From: Lachnospiraceae bacterium
GTDB taxonomy: Bacteria; Bacillota_A; Clostridia; Lachnospirales; Lachnospiraceae
Reading direction: 5' to 3'
DNA length: 16,331 nucleotides
NCBI GenBank assembly: GCA_024690425.1
Contig: JAILCT010000004.1
Location: forward strand, 1 to 16,331
Position 1 is the first letter of the stretch. Every line of letters starts with the position of its first letter. A program made the position numbers and the translations under genes. This document shows, piece by piece, positions 1 through 6,987 of this stretch. The notes under the pieces were generated by a model, which was not told the origin of the DNA, did not search any database, and saw only the letters and a list, made by a program, of their open reading frames with translations.

Positions 1-1
1 G

Positions 2-226
2 CTTATCGTGACTCTTGGCGGTGTTGATGTCAGCACATGGGGTCCTGTATTCGGATATATCTTCAAGTCATCCATTAATTCGGGTGTTGTTGCCATGGTA
101 GGCGGACTTGTGGTTGTTCCCCTTGTGAGCAAGCTCTCGGCCGGGGAAGATGAGAAGGTGGTTGAGGAGATGTTTGAATGCTTCGATAAGAGGGTACAGG
201 TACCCGTTAAGGAGGCGCTGGATTAG
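2..226 (+). CDS. Sodium:solute symporter family protein, C-terminal fragment
   Basis: The reading frame is open from the left edge and stops at TAG 224-226. It encodes the last 74 residues of a membrane protein. A glycine-rich hydrophobic stretch, then a final transmembrane helix (roughly GVVAMVGGLVVVPLVSKL), is followed by a cytoplasmic tail with an MFECFDKRVQVPVKEAL-like ending. That tail pattern (Met-Phe-x-Cys-[YF]-[DE]-Lys-Arg-Val) is typical of bacterial sodium:solute symporters (SSS family), which couple Na+ entry to solute uptake. The substrate cannot be told from this fragment. The GTG at position 8 is an internal valine, not a start. A rho-independent terminator lies about 90 nt downstream, so this gene probably ends its own transcript and is unrelated to the exopolysaccharide operon. 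The family assignment rests on recall of the C-terminal motif only. Confidence 0.65.
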   Translation, partial: LIVTLGGVDVSTWGPVFGYIFKSSINSGVVAMVGGLVVVPLVSKLSAGEDEKVVEEMFECFDKRVQVPVKEALD

Positions 227-301
227 GTAAATCTACCTAAATTAAAAACAAAAATTAGCATAGAATTACTTAAAATTAATGTAGCAAGTTGTGAAATACT
301 G

Positions 302-310
302 TGTTATAAT
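302..310 (+). promoter_or_regulatory. Extended -10 promoter element for tRNA-Leu
   Basis: TGTTATAAT at 302-310 is a perfect extended -10 box (TGn-TATAAT). No good -35 hexamer sits 16-18 nt upstream (tagcaa at 282-287), which is acceptable for an extended -10 promoter. Transcription would start near 317, about 40 nt before the tRNA. The predicted start lies inside the 5' arm of the adjoining terminator hairpin. Confidence 0.5.
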
Positions 311-313
311 AAG

Positions 314-349
314 AACCGCTCCGACTTTTAAAGTTTGAGCGGTTTTTTT
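314..349 (+). terminator. Rho-independent terminator of the symporter gene
   Basis: An 8-bp perfect stem (AACCGCTC 314-321 with GAGCGGTT 337-344) encloses a 15-nt loop that can form a small inner stem (ACTT 324-327 with AAGT 331-334). It is followed by a run of Ts (343-349). This is a textbook intrinsic terminator for transcripts arriving from the symporter gene. The loop and the T tract lie downstream of the TATAAT box, so the element overlaps the start of the tRNA transcript. Confidence 0.8.
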
Positions 350-356
350 ACAATAA

Positions 357-438
357 GCGGACGTGGCGGAATTGGCAGACGCGCAGGATTTAGGTTCCTG
401 TGCCGCAAGGCGTGAGGGTTCAAGTCCCTTCGTCCGCA
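357..438 (+). tRNA. tRNA-Leu (anticodon UAG)
   Basis: An 82-nt cloverleaf. The acceptor arms GCGGACG (357-363) and CGTCCGC (431-437) pair perfectly, with discriminator A438. The anticodon stem CAGGA/TCCTG encloses loop TTTAGGT, giving anticodon TAG, which reads CUA and probably other CUN leucine codons. A long variable arm (GCC GCAA GGC region) marks a class II tRNA, as expected for leucine. The T loop is TTCAAGT. The 3' CCA is not encoded. No terminator is visible between this gene and the start of the exopolysaccharide operon 41 nt downstream. Confidence 0.93.
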
Positions 439-479
439 TTATGCATTTTAAACAGTTATCGTACTCTAAGGGGTAAGTT

Positions 480-2654
480 ATGAATCATAAGAGCACCAAT
501 CCGGATCAGCCGTCCTGTGTCCTTTTGTGCGGACGTGTTGATTTTTTTGATTATGATACACTTAAACAGATAGCGCAGTATTATAATGTCATCATTTCAG
601 GCCGGGTGATCGATCAGGAGGTTCTGCTCAAGAAACCTTCAAGGAAGATCCATATCTATAATGAAGATCCCACGCAGGAGAATTTTGCCAAGATAGTGTA
701 TTCCTACTCACCGGATACGGTCTGGTATTTTACCGGTTATATTGACGGAGGGGAGGGGCTTACCAACGAGAACAAGATGCTAGAGGCCCTCTTCGAAGCA
801 TGCTCGGTGAATGAGGTATCGAAGCTGGTGGTCATTTCCTCGGTAAATTCTCTTCTTTATAAATCCGCCGACGGCAGGAAAACGGGCTTCTTTAAGGATT
901 ATAAAAATGAGAGGGCTTATGATTGCGGCGCCCTTGAGGATCTCATAAGATACAACAGCTTAAGAAAGAGCGTCAAGACCGTTATCCTACGGACCTCCCA
1001 TATAGCCAACAGGGCCAATGAGGCAACATACCTAGGGAACCTGTATAACACAGCCGTTAACACCCGTAAGGTTGATTTTCCCTATAATGAGAATCAGCTT
1101 ATCGATTTTATGACCGTAAGGGATCTGTGTGAGCTTCTCATATCCGTGACCGAGGAGACCATGGACGCAAGCGGCTCCTATACCGCCTTGAGCGGCTACA
1201 GGCATACCTATGGGGAATTCGGCGAGGAGCTTAAGAAAAGCATAGAAGGCCTTAACGTGACCTATGATAAACAGGGGCTGCTTGATTATTCCATAAACAG
1301 GAAGGAAGAAGAGAGAAGGATAAGGGAGAATTACGGATTTATAGCTGCCGATGATGTTGTAGCCGATCTTGACGGTTCATACGGCAGGCACAGAAAAAAG
1401 CAGATAAGGAAAAAGAGCGTTCAGGAGAGGCTTAAGGAGCTTGCGGGCAGGTTCTCGCAAAAGCTTTTAAAGCTTACGGAGCTTATCCTGCTTTTTGTAA
1501 TAGTCCAATATCTATTAAGGTATACTACCGATACGGTTTTCTTCAAATACGTGGATCTGCGGCTGTTTTATGTGGTGATCATGGGTGTCGCCCATGGAAT
1601 GGTACCCGGAGTGCTGGCGGGCCTTTTGGAGTGCATATCGCTGGCTGTTTCCTATTGGAATACGGGAGTCAGCTCCACCATGCTGTTTTATAACGTGGAT
1701 TTCTGGCTGCCCTTTGCCATTTATCTCATGACAGGAGCCATAACCGGATATATGACATCCACCAAGGACCAGAAGCAGGCCTTTGCCGAGGAGGAGGTGG
1801 CAACCCTTCAGGAAAAATACATGTTCTTAAACAGTGTATACATGTCGGTCATAGACAACAAGGAGGAATATAAGAAACAGATCCTCGGTTATCAGGACAG
1901 CTTCGGCAAGATATTTGATGCGGTTCAGAAGCTTGACAGCTCCGTGCCTTCGGATATCTTCGTAAACGGTATAAGCACCCTTGAACGCATCCTTGAGAAT
2001 CACAGTGTTGCCATCTATTCCATGGATGAATACCAGAAATATCTCCGTCTTACGGCCTGCTCCAAGGAGATGGCGGTCAAGTTGACCAATTCGGTCAGCA
2101 TAGAGGATTTCAGGGCAATATATGATACTCTCCTGTCGGGCGAGACCTTCAAGAACACGGAATTCAACGATGAACTGCCCATGTATGCCTATGCGGTAAC
2201 GGAGGGCGGCAAGATAAGGCTCATGATCACCCTTTTTGATGCGGACACCGAACAGATGAACCTCTATTACATGAACCTCTTTACCATATTATGCAGTCTT
2301 ATCAGGGTGTCCTTTATTAGGGCCCTTGAATATCAGGAAGCTATAGAGGATGAGAAGTACTATCCCGGGACACAGGTTCTTATCCCGGAATTCTTCAAGA
2401 CCGAGCTCGAAGCTCAACGGAAGATGGCTGAGGCGGGAGTTGCCAGCTGCATCCTTCTTAAGCTTGATGATGACGAAATAGGGGAGGTTGACGAAAAGAT
2501 GCGCGGCCTCATAAGACACAGCGACCTGCTGGGAAGGGGTGAGGACGGCGGTAATTATCTCCTTCTTACGCAGACCACTGCCGATATCCTCGATATCGTC
2601 GGGAAAAGGTTTAAGGGTAAGGGTATTGGCTATACGGTAATGGAGGGAATGTAG
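480..2654 (+). CDS. pelD: PelD-like c-di-GMP receptor fused to an N-terminal degenerate SDR/epimerase domain
   Basis: This 724-residue protein begins at ATG 480 behind AAGGGG (468-473). Residues about 12-250 have an extended-SDR (NAD-dependent epimerase) layout, with VVISS at 117-121 and Tyr147. The glycine-rich loop keeps only Gly18, and the YxxxK lysine is Ala151, so catalysis looks lost. About four hydrophobic helices follow (roughly 332-425), then a short coiled-coil-like linker, a GAF-like region (about 465-600) and a degenerate GGDEF domain. There R679-H-S-D682 matches the RxxD inhibitory c-di-GMP site, while the GGDEF signature reads EDGGN (688-692). Pel PelD proteins are membrane c-di-GMP receptors with TM-GAF-degenerate GGDEF order. 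The first place in the cluster and the following pelE/A/F/G genes support this. No promoter is visible in the 41 nt before it; co-transcription with the tRNA is possible. Confidence 0.83.
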   Translation: MNHKSTNPDQPSCVLLCGRVDFFDYDTLKQIAQYYNVIISGRVIDQEVLLKKPSRKIHIYNEDPTQENFAKIVYSYSPDTVWYFTGYIDGGEGLTNENKMLEALFEACSVNEVSKLVVISSVNSLLYKSADGRKTGFFKDYKNERAYDCGALEDLIRYNSLRKSVKTVILRTSHIANRANEATYLGNLYNTAVNTRKVDFPYNENQLIDFMTVRDLCELLISVTEETMDASGSYTALSGYRHTYGEFGEELKKSIEGLNVTYDKQGLLDYSINRKEEERRIRENYGFIAADDVVADLDGSYGRHRKKQIRKKSVQERLKELAGRFSQKLLKLTELILLFVIVQYLLRYTTDTVFFKYVDLRLFYVVIMGVAHGMVPGVLAGLLECISLAVSYWNTGVSSTMLFYNVDFWLPFAIYLMTGAITGYMTSTKDQKQAFAEEEVATLQEKYMFLNSVYMSVIDNKEEYKKQILGYQDSFGKIFDAVQKLDSSVPSDIFVNGISTLERILENHSVAIYSMDEYQKYLRLTACSKEMAVKLTNSVSIEDFRAIYDTLLSGETFKNTEFNDELPMYAYAVTEGGKIRLMITLFDADTEQMNLYYMNLFTILCSLIRVSFIRALEYQEAIEDEKYYPGTQVLIPEFFKTELEAQRKMAEAGVASCILLKLDDDEIGEVDEKMRGLIRHSDLLGRGEDGGNYLLLTQTTADILDIVGKRFKGKGIGYTVMEGM

Positions 2655-2657
2655 ACG

Positions 2658-3671
2658 GTGCGTTTGTTTATCTTCCTTATGGTTCTGCATATTCTGCTAT
2701 GTATGGCTCTTGCGGTATTCAGGTTCTTCAGGATACTCAAATGCGACCGGGTGAGCATATTTATCACCTTTCTGGTGCCGGTTGCGGGATTCCTCATGCT
2801 GGTATTAAAGACCCTGTCCGATAAAAACAGTGACCGCATTGCGGATGAGATCACGGTGGGGAGGCCCACTGCGGATGAAGGGAAAAGGAGCGTTATATTA
2901 GAAAACAGTGATAAGGATGTGGTGCCGCTGGGGGAGGCGCTTGCGGTAAATGATGCCAAAACAAGAAGAGAGATCATGATGGACATCCTCTACGGCGTCA
3001 ATAAGAGTATTGTTGTGGAAAATGACGAGCTCAAGGAGAAGGTGGTTCCCATAGAGGAAGCCCTTGTGGTCAATGACACGGCAACGAGAAGAAACCTGAT
3101 AATCGATGTGCTCTATTCAGGCCCCAATGAATACGTCTCACAGCTTCATGATGCCAAGGAGAATACCGATACCGAGGTTGTCCATTACGCGGCAACGGCC
3201 CTGGCCGAGATACAGAAAGAATTCGATCTTAAGTTCCAGGACCTTGAGGAAAGAATGGCTGCGGATCCTGATAACGAAGAAACGGAGAATGAATACCAGG
3301 GCCTTCTTGAAAGCTATATCCTGAGCGGGTTACTGGCGGGAGATGCCCTTGACGGCCAGCTTAGGCTCTACAGCGGAATACTTAAAAGAAAGCTGGAAAA
3401 GAAGAAGGTAAAGGGACGCTGGACCCTGCTCAACAAGAAAGCGGATGCCGACTTAAGGCTTGGGGACAGTGCTGCCCTTGATGAGGATATAGCCCTTATG
3501 ATGAAGAGGTGGCCGGAGCATGAAAATGTCTACCTCTATAAGCTGAAAAGCGCCATGCTTAAAAGAGATCCGGTCCTTATAGCAGGGATCAAAGAGGAAA
3601 TAAAGAAAAAAAACATATATCTTTCGGCAGAGCTTCGGGGCCTGTTACAGTACCTTGAACCGCAGCACTGA
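2658..3671 (+). CDS. pelE: PelE-like membrane-anchored repeat protein
   Basis: This 337-residue protein starts at GTG 2658, three bases after the pelD stop, with GGAGGG (2642-2647) upstream. Two hydrophobic helices lie near the N-terminus (about residues 2-24 and 33-55), and the rest is a charged, helical, presumably cytoplasmic region. Two copies of a VVPxxEALxVND..TRR motif occur at residues 88-112 and 129-153. The C-terminal half (from about 165) is alpha-helical and resembles TPR-type repeats. In characterised Pel systems PelE has two TM helices and a TPR domain and joins PelD, PelF and PelG in the inner-membrane synthase complex. The assignment relies on gene order plus this architecture, because PelE sequences diverge strongly. 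The last 17 nt overlap the longest version of the next frame. Confidence 0.7.
   Translation: MRLFIFLMVLHILLCMALAVFRFFRILKCDRVSIFITFLVPVAGFLMLVLKTLSDKNSDRIADEITVGRPTADEGKRSVILENSDKDVVPLGEALAVNDAKTRREIMMDILYGVNKSIVVENDELKEKVVPIEEALVVNDTATRRNLIIDVLYSGPNEYVSQLHDAKENTDTEVVHYAATALAEIQKEFDLKFQDLEERMAADPDNEETENEYQGLLESYILSGLLAGDALDGQLRLYSGILKRKLEKKKVKGRWTLLNKKADADLRLGDSAALDEDIALMMKRWPEHENVYLYKLKSAMLKRDPVLIAGIKEEIKKKNIYLSAELRGLLQYLEPQH
2919..3116 (+). repeat. 41-residue-period tandem repeat inside pelE
   Basis: Residues 88-112 and 129-153 of the PelE-like protein align without gaps at a spacing of exactly 41 residues (123 nt). They share VVP, EAL, VND, TRR, D and LY, with about 15 of 25 positions identical. 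The two DNA copies are clearly diverged (for example GTGGTGCCGCTG versus GTGGTTCCCATA), so the repeat is an old protein-level duplication, not a recent DNA duplication. Confidence 0.85.
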
Positions 3672-3690
3672 GAGAAAACAGCAGATCGAC

Positions 3691-5559
3691 ATGCGTAAGA
3701 AAAAGAAAAAGGGACAATTAAGCGGGGGTGGCCACATCAACCTGACGGGACTGTATATACTGGGGGCGGTATACTGCCTCCTTATGGTCGTGCTCATAAC
3801 CGTGCAGGCCAATGTCCGCTATGCAATAAGGGATGACAGGCTGGAGCTTAAGCCAAGGGAAGAGCTTGCTGCCCTTAAGGCAGAAGCCGTCAAGTCACAT
3901 GCGCTTACTCCCACAACTCTTCTTATAACGGAAGGTACCGATCCGACAAGCACAAAGGCGCGTAAGCTCTTTGTACCCGTGCTTGAACAGATGAAGGAGC
4001 CCTTCAGGGAATGTAATGTATATGAACTTAAGCCGGAGGAAATAGATAAGTACGACAAGATCGTCCTTGCCATAACCCATTATCCGGACCTTGCCGACAG
4101 CATTGCGGATATAAAGAACTGGGTAAGAAAGGGCGGCAACCTTATGATCGCCTATCCGCCCGAAGTATCCGGAAGCTTCCAGTCCCTCTATGAGGTACTG
4201 GGTATAAAGGACAGCGGGGATACGACCCTGGTTGAGGGCCTTCGCTTCAGAGATGATTTCATGATAGGGGGCACCTCCAAGGACTTCCCGATAATAGATG
4301 CTTATGACTGTGCCCTGGGCTTATCCCTTGCGGATGACTGCGAGGTTTATATGGAGTCAACGGATAAGTACCCTGTACCCCTCGTTTTTCGCAGGAACGT
4401 GGGGGAGGGAAGTGTTGTTGTCGATAATTTCGGTATACTTGAGAAGGCCTACAGGGGCATACATTGCAGTGCCTACAGTCTTCTGGGTGATTACTGCATA
4501 TATCCTGTGATAAACGGCGAAGCCTTCTATATAGATGACTTTCCCTCCCCCGTTCCCGGCGGCGATGCCACCTATGTGACCAGGGATTACAACATGTCCA
4601 TAAGCGACTTCTATTCGCAGGTATGGTGGAATGATGTAAGCGAGCTTGCGGGGAAGCACGGTATTTATTATACCGGACTTATCATTGAGGATTACAATAA
4701 TCAGGTAAGCGGTGACTTCATGCGTAACCGTGAAGTGGGCAGGTTCCAGTATTTTGGCAACATGCTCCTTAGGATGGGAGGAGAGATAGGCATCCACGGT
4801 TACAATCATATGCCCCTGGTTCTTGAGAACTTTGACTATAAGGATCAGTATGATTCCTATATCCAGTGGCCTTCCGTGGATGATATGAGGGCGGCTCTTG
4901 ATGAAGTATTTGACTTTGGACACACGCTTTTTATGGATGAGGATCTCCAGGTATATGTGCCTCCGTCCAATGTCCTGTCAGAGGAAGGAAGGCAGCTTAT
5001 CTCGAGCATGCCCGTTACATCCGTTGCGGCGGTATACCTGTCGTCGGATATGGCCTATGAGCAGGAATTCGAGGTATCCCCGGAGGACGGGATAGTAAAT
5101 GTCCCCAGGATCACATCCGGCTGTGTCATTGACGAATATATGGAGCTTGCGGCCATGTCGGAGCTTAATATGCATATGGTCAATACTCACTTCATACATC
5201 CTGATGATGTGCTGGATGAGGACAGGGGAGCAAGGCTTGGATGGAGAAAGCTATACGCTAACCTTGCCGGTTACTTTGACTGGATATACGGGATATGCCC
5301 GGGCATAAGGAACATGACGGGAACAGAGCTTGCGGGTGCGGTATGGCGTTACGACCTTATAGGCGTTCACAGGAATATGACGGATGAATCGCTCTTACTT
5401 GAACTTGATAATTTTAATGATGAATGCTATATGTTCCTTCGCATGAATGATAACAGGAAGGTTTTAAGGGTCAGGGGCGGATCTTATGAGAAGATGCTTA
5501 ACGGATTCTACCTTGTGAAGTGCGATGACAGGGCCGTGAATGTTGAGTTGTATGAGTGA
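3691..5559 (+). CDS. pelA: PelA-type polysaccharide deacetylase (DUF2194 / CE4-like), membrane-anchored
   Basis: About 622 residues from ATG 3691; an in-frame TTG at 3655 would add 12 residues and overlap pelE. Neither start has a good ribosome site. ATG was preferred because it gives a compact basic N-terminus (MRKKKKKGQ) before one signal-anchor helix (about 18-40). An extracellular alpha/beta domain follows (about 55-270, with LLITEGTD and VLAITHYPD strands). Next comes a polysaccharide-deacetylase-like barrel with IDD at 281-283, H369-G-Y-N-H373 (metal-binding HxxxH), VPPS further on and a late THFIHPDD histidine motif. These match carbohydrate esterase 4 logic: catalytic Asp, metal Asp and two His. 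In Gram-positive pelDEAFG clusters PelA keeps the deacetylase domain and lacks the hydrolase domain, which fits here. It probably de-N-acetylates exported Pel polymer at the cell surface. Confidence 0.77.
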   Translation: MRKKKKKGQLSGGGHINLTGLYILGAVYCLLMVVLITVQANVRYAIRDDRLELKPREELAALKAEAVKSHALTPTTLLITEGTDPTSTKARKLFVPVLEQMKEPFRECNVYELKPEEIDKYDKIVLAITHYPDLADSIADIKNWVRKGGNLMIAYPPEVSGSFQSLYEVLGIKDSGDTTLVEGLRFRDDFMIGGTSKDFPIIDAYDCALGLSLADDCEVYMESTDKYPVPLVFRRNVGEGSVVVDNFGILEKAYRGIHCSAYSLLGDYCIYPVINGEAFYIDDFPSPVPGGDATYVTRDYNMSISDFYSQVWWNDVSELAGKHGIYYTGLIIEDYNNQVSGDFMRNREVGRFQYFGNMLLRMGGEIGIHGYNHMPLVLENFDYKDQYDSYIQWPSVDDMRAALDEVFDFGHTLFMDEDLQVYVPPSNVLSEEGRQLISSMPVTSVAAVYLSSDMAYEQEFEVSPEDGIVNVPRITSGCVIDEYMELAAMSELNMHMVNTHFIHPDDVLDEDRGARLGWRKLYANLAGYFDWIYGICPGIRNMTGTELAGAVWRYDLIGVHRNMTDESLLLELDNFNDECYMFLRMNDNRKVLRVRGGSYEKMLNGFYLVKCDDRAVNVELYE

Positions 5560-5571
5560 AGAAAGTAAGAT

Positions 5572-6987
5572 ATGAGGATATGTGTTATCTTGGAAGGGTG
5601 TTACCCCTACGTTACGGGCGGGGTATCGACCTGGATACATCAATATATGAAGGCGATGCCGGAGCATGAATTCGTGATCTGGGCAATAGGTGCGGATTCG
5701 GGCATGCGAGGTAAGTTTAAGTACGAGCTTCCGGACAATGTTACGGAGGTTAAGGAGCTCTTCCTAAACGATGCCTTAAAGAAACGCGGGCATATCAGGA
5801 AGTATAAGTTCAGTGAGAAGGAGATAGAAACCCTTCACGACCTTATAGACTGTAAATCCCCTGACTGGGAGATGCTCTTTTCCATGTATGCCGATAACAG
5901 GATAGATCCCCTGTCCTTTCTTATGAGCAAGGATTTTCTTGATATACTTACGGATATCTGTGAGAAGGAGTATACCTACACCGCATTTTCAGATTTCTTC
6001 CATACCATACGGTCCATGTTCCTGCCTGTGCTCTACATACTTCACACCGAGGTCCCGAAGGCGGATATATATCATTCCATAGCTACCGGCTACAGCGGGA
6101 TACTGGCCCGTCTTGGGAGCTATAAGTACAATGTCCCCTATATGATAACGGAACACGGGATATATACGAGGGAGCGTGAGGAGGAGATCATCAGGGCCAG
6201 GTGGGTCCTGCCTGCCTTCAAGCGGTTCTGGGTAAGGTTTTTCTATATGCTCTCGGAAGGGGCTTATGAGAGGGCGACCATGATAACAAGCCTGTATGCG
6301 GGCGCCCGCAAGATACAGACGGATATGGGGTGCGACCCTGATAAGTGCGTGTATATAGGCAATGGTATCCATTACGAGCGCTTCTGCGATATAGGTCCTA
6401 AGAAGGCCAATGGTTATATCGATATAGGCGCGGTCTTAAGAATCGCGCCCATCAAGGACGTAAAGACCATGATATACGCCTTCGCAGGGGCCAAGAAGAG
6501 GGTGCCGAACGCAAGGCTCTTCATCGCCGGTCCCGAGGATGATAAGGATTATGCGAAGGAGTGCTATGATCTTGTCAAGCGCCTCGGAGTAAAGGACATA
6601 ATCTTTATGGGCTCCATCAATGTTGTGGAGCATATGGGTGATTTTGATTTTACGGTGCTGTCCTCCATATCGGAGGGAATGCCCTTATCGGTCCTTGAAT
6701 CCTTCGCTGCGGGACGGCCCTGTGTAACAACCGATGTGGGGAACTGCAAGGAGCTGCTCTTTAAGGTTTCGCAGGATGACGACCTGGGAAGTGCGGGAAT
6801 ATGTGTTCCGCCCATGGATGTTGAGCAGCTGACCAATGCCATGATAACCATGTGCAACAGGCCGAAGAAGCGATACGAGATGGGAATAGCCGCAAGGAAG
6901 CGGGTGGCAAGATATTTCATGCATGAGGACATGATACGCAGGTATCAGGAAGTATATGATGAGGTTTTCGCAAGATGGCAGGGATAG
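5572..6987 (+). CDS. pelF: PelF, GT4-family glycosyltransferase of Pel polysaccharide synthesis
   Basis: This 471-residue cytosolic protein starts at ATG 5572, 12 nt after pelA, with only a weak purine-rich ribosome site. The N-terminal Rossmann domain opens with a strand followed by YPYVTGGVSTWIHQ, the glycine-rich acceptor loop characteristic of PelF. TEHGIYTREREEEI follows near the middle. The C-terminal GT-B domain carries a GNGIHYERF-like linker, RIAPIKDVKT, LFIAGPEDD and the EX7E nucleotide-sugar motif (E368 and E376 in SEGMPLSVLE). Length and motifs match the family closely. PelF polymerises the Pel hexosamine chain from UDP-activated sugar at the inner face of the membrane, together with PelG, PelD and PelE. 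The stop codon overlaps the pelG start by 13 nt, indicating translational coupling. Confidence 0.92.
   Translation: MRICVILEGCYPYVTGGVSTWIHQYMKAMPEHEFVIWAIGADSGMRGKFKYELPDNVTEVKELFLNDALKKRGHIRKYKFSEKEIETLHDLIDCKSPDWEMLFSMYADNRIDPLSFLMSKDFLDILTDICEKEYTYTAFSDFFHTIRSMFLPVLYILHTEVPKADIYHSIATGYSGILARLGSYKYNVPYMITEHGIYTREREEEIIRARWVLPAFKRFWVRFFYMLSEGAYERATMITSLYAGARKIQTDMGCDPDKCVYIGNGIHYERFCDIGPKKANGYIDIGAVLRIAPIKDVKTMIYAFAGAKKRVPNARLFIAGPEDDKDYAKECYDLVKRLGVKDIIFMGSINVVEHMGDFDFTVLSSISEGMPLSVLESFAAGRPCVTTDVGNCKELLFKVSQDDDLGSAGICVPPMDVEQLTNAMITMCNRPKKRYEMGIAARKRVARYFMHEDMIRRYQEVYDEVFARWQG

Noticed and set aside
227..356. c-di-GMP or other riboswitch upstream of the pel operon
   Set aside because: The interval is short, ends in the terminator and tRNA, and shows no conserved riboswitch core.
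3655..3690. TTG start giving a longer PelA overlapping pelE
   Set aside because: The TTG has no ribosome site at proper distance, and the extra residues add nothing recognisable. ATG 3691 begins a typical basic signal-anchor N-terminus. It remains a possible alternative.
4357..4923. 188-residue open frame on the minus strand inside pelA
   Set aside because: It shadows a strong coding gene, lacks a ribosome site and recognisable motifs, and similar antisense openings occur across the whole operon (for example 9468-9965 and 14439-14897), a by-product of codon choice.
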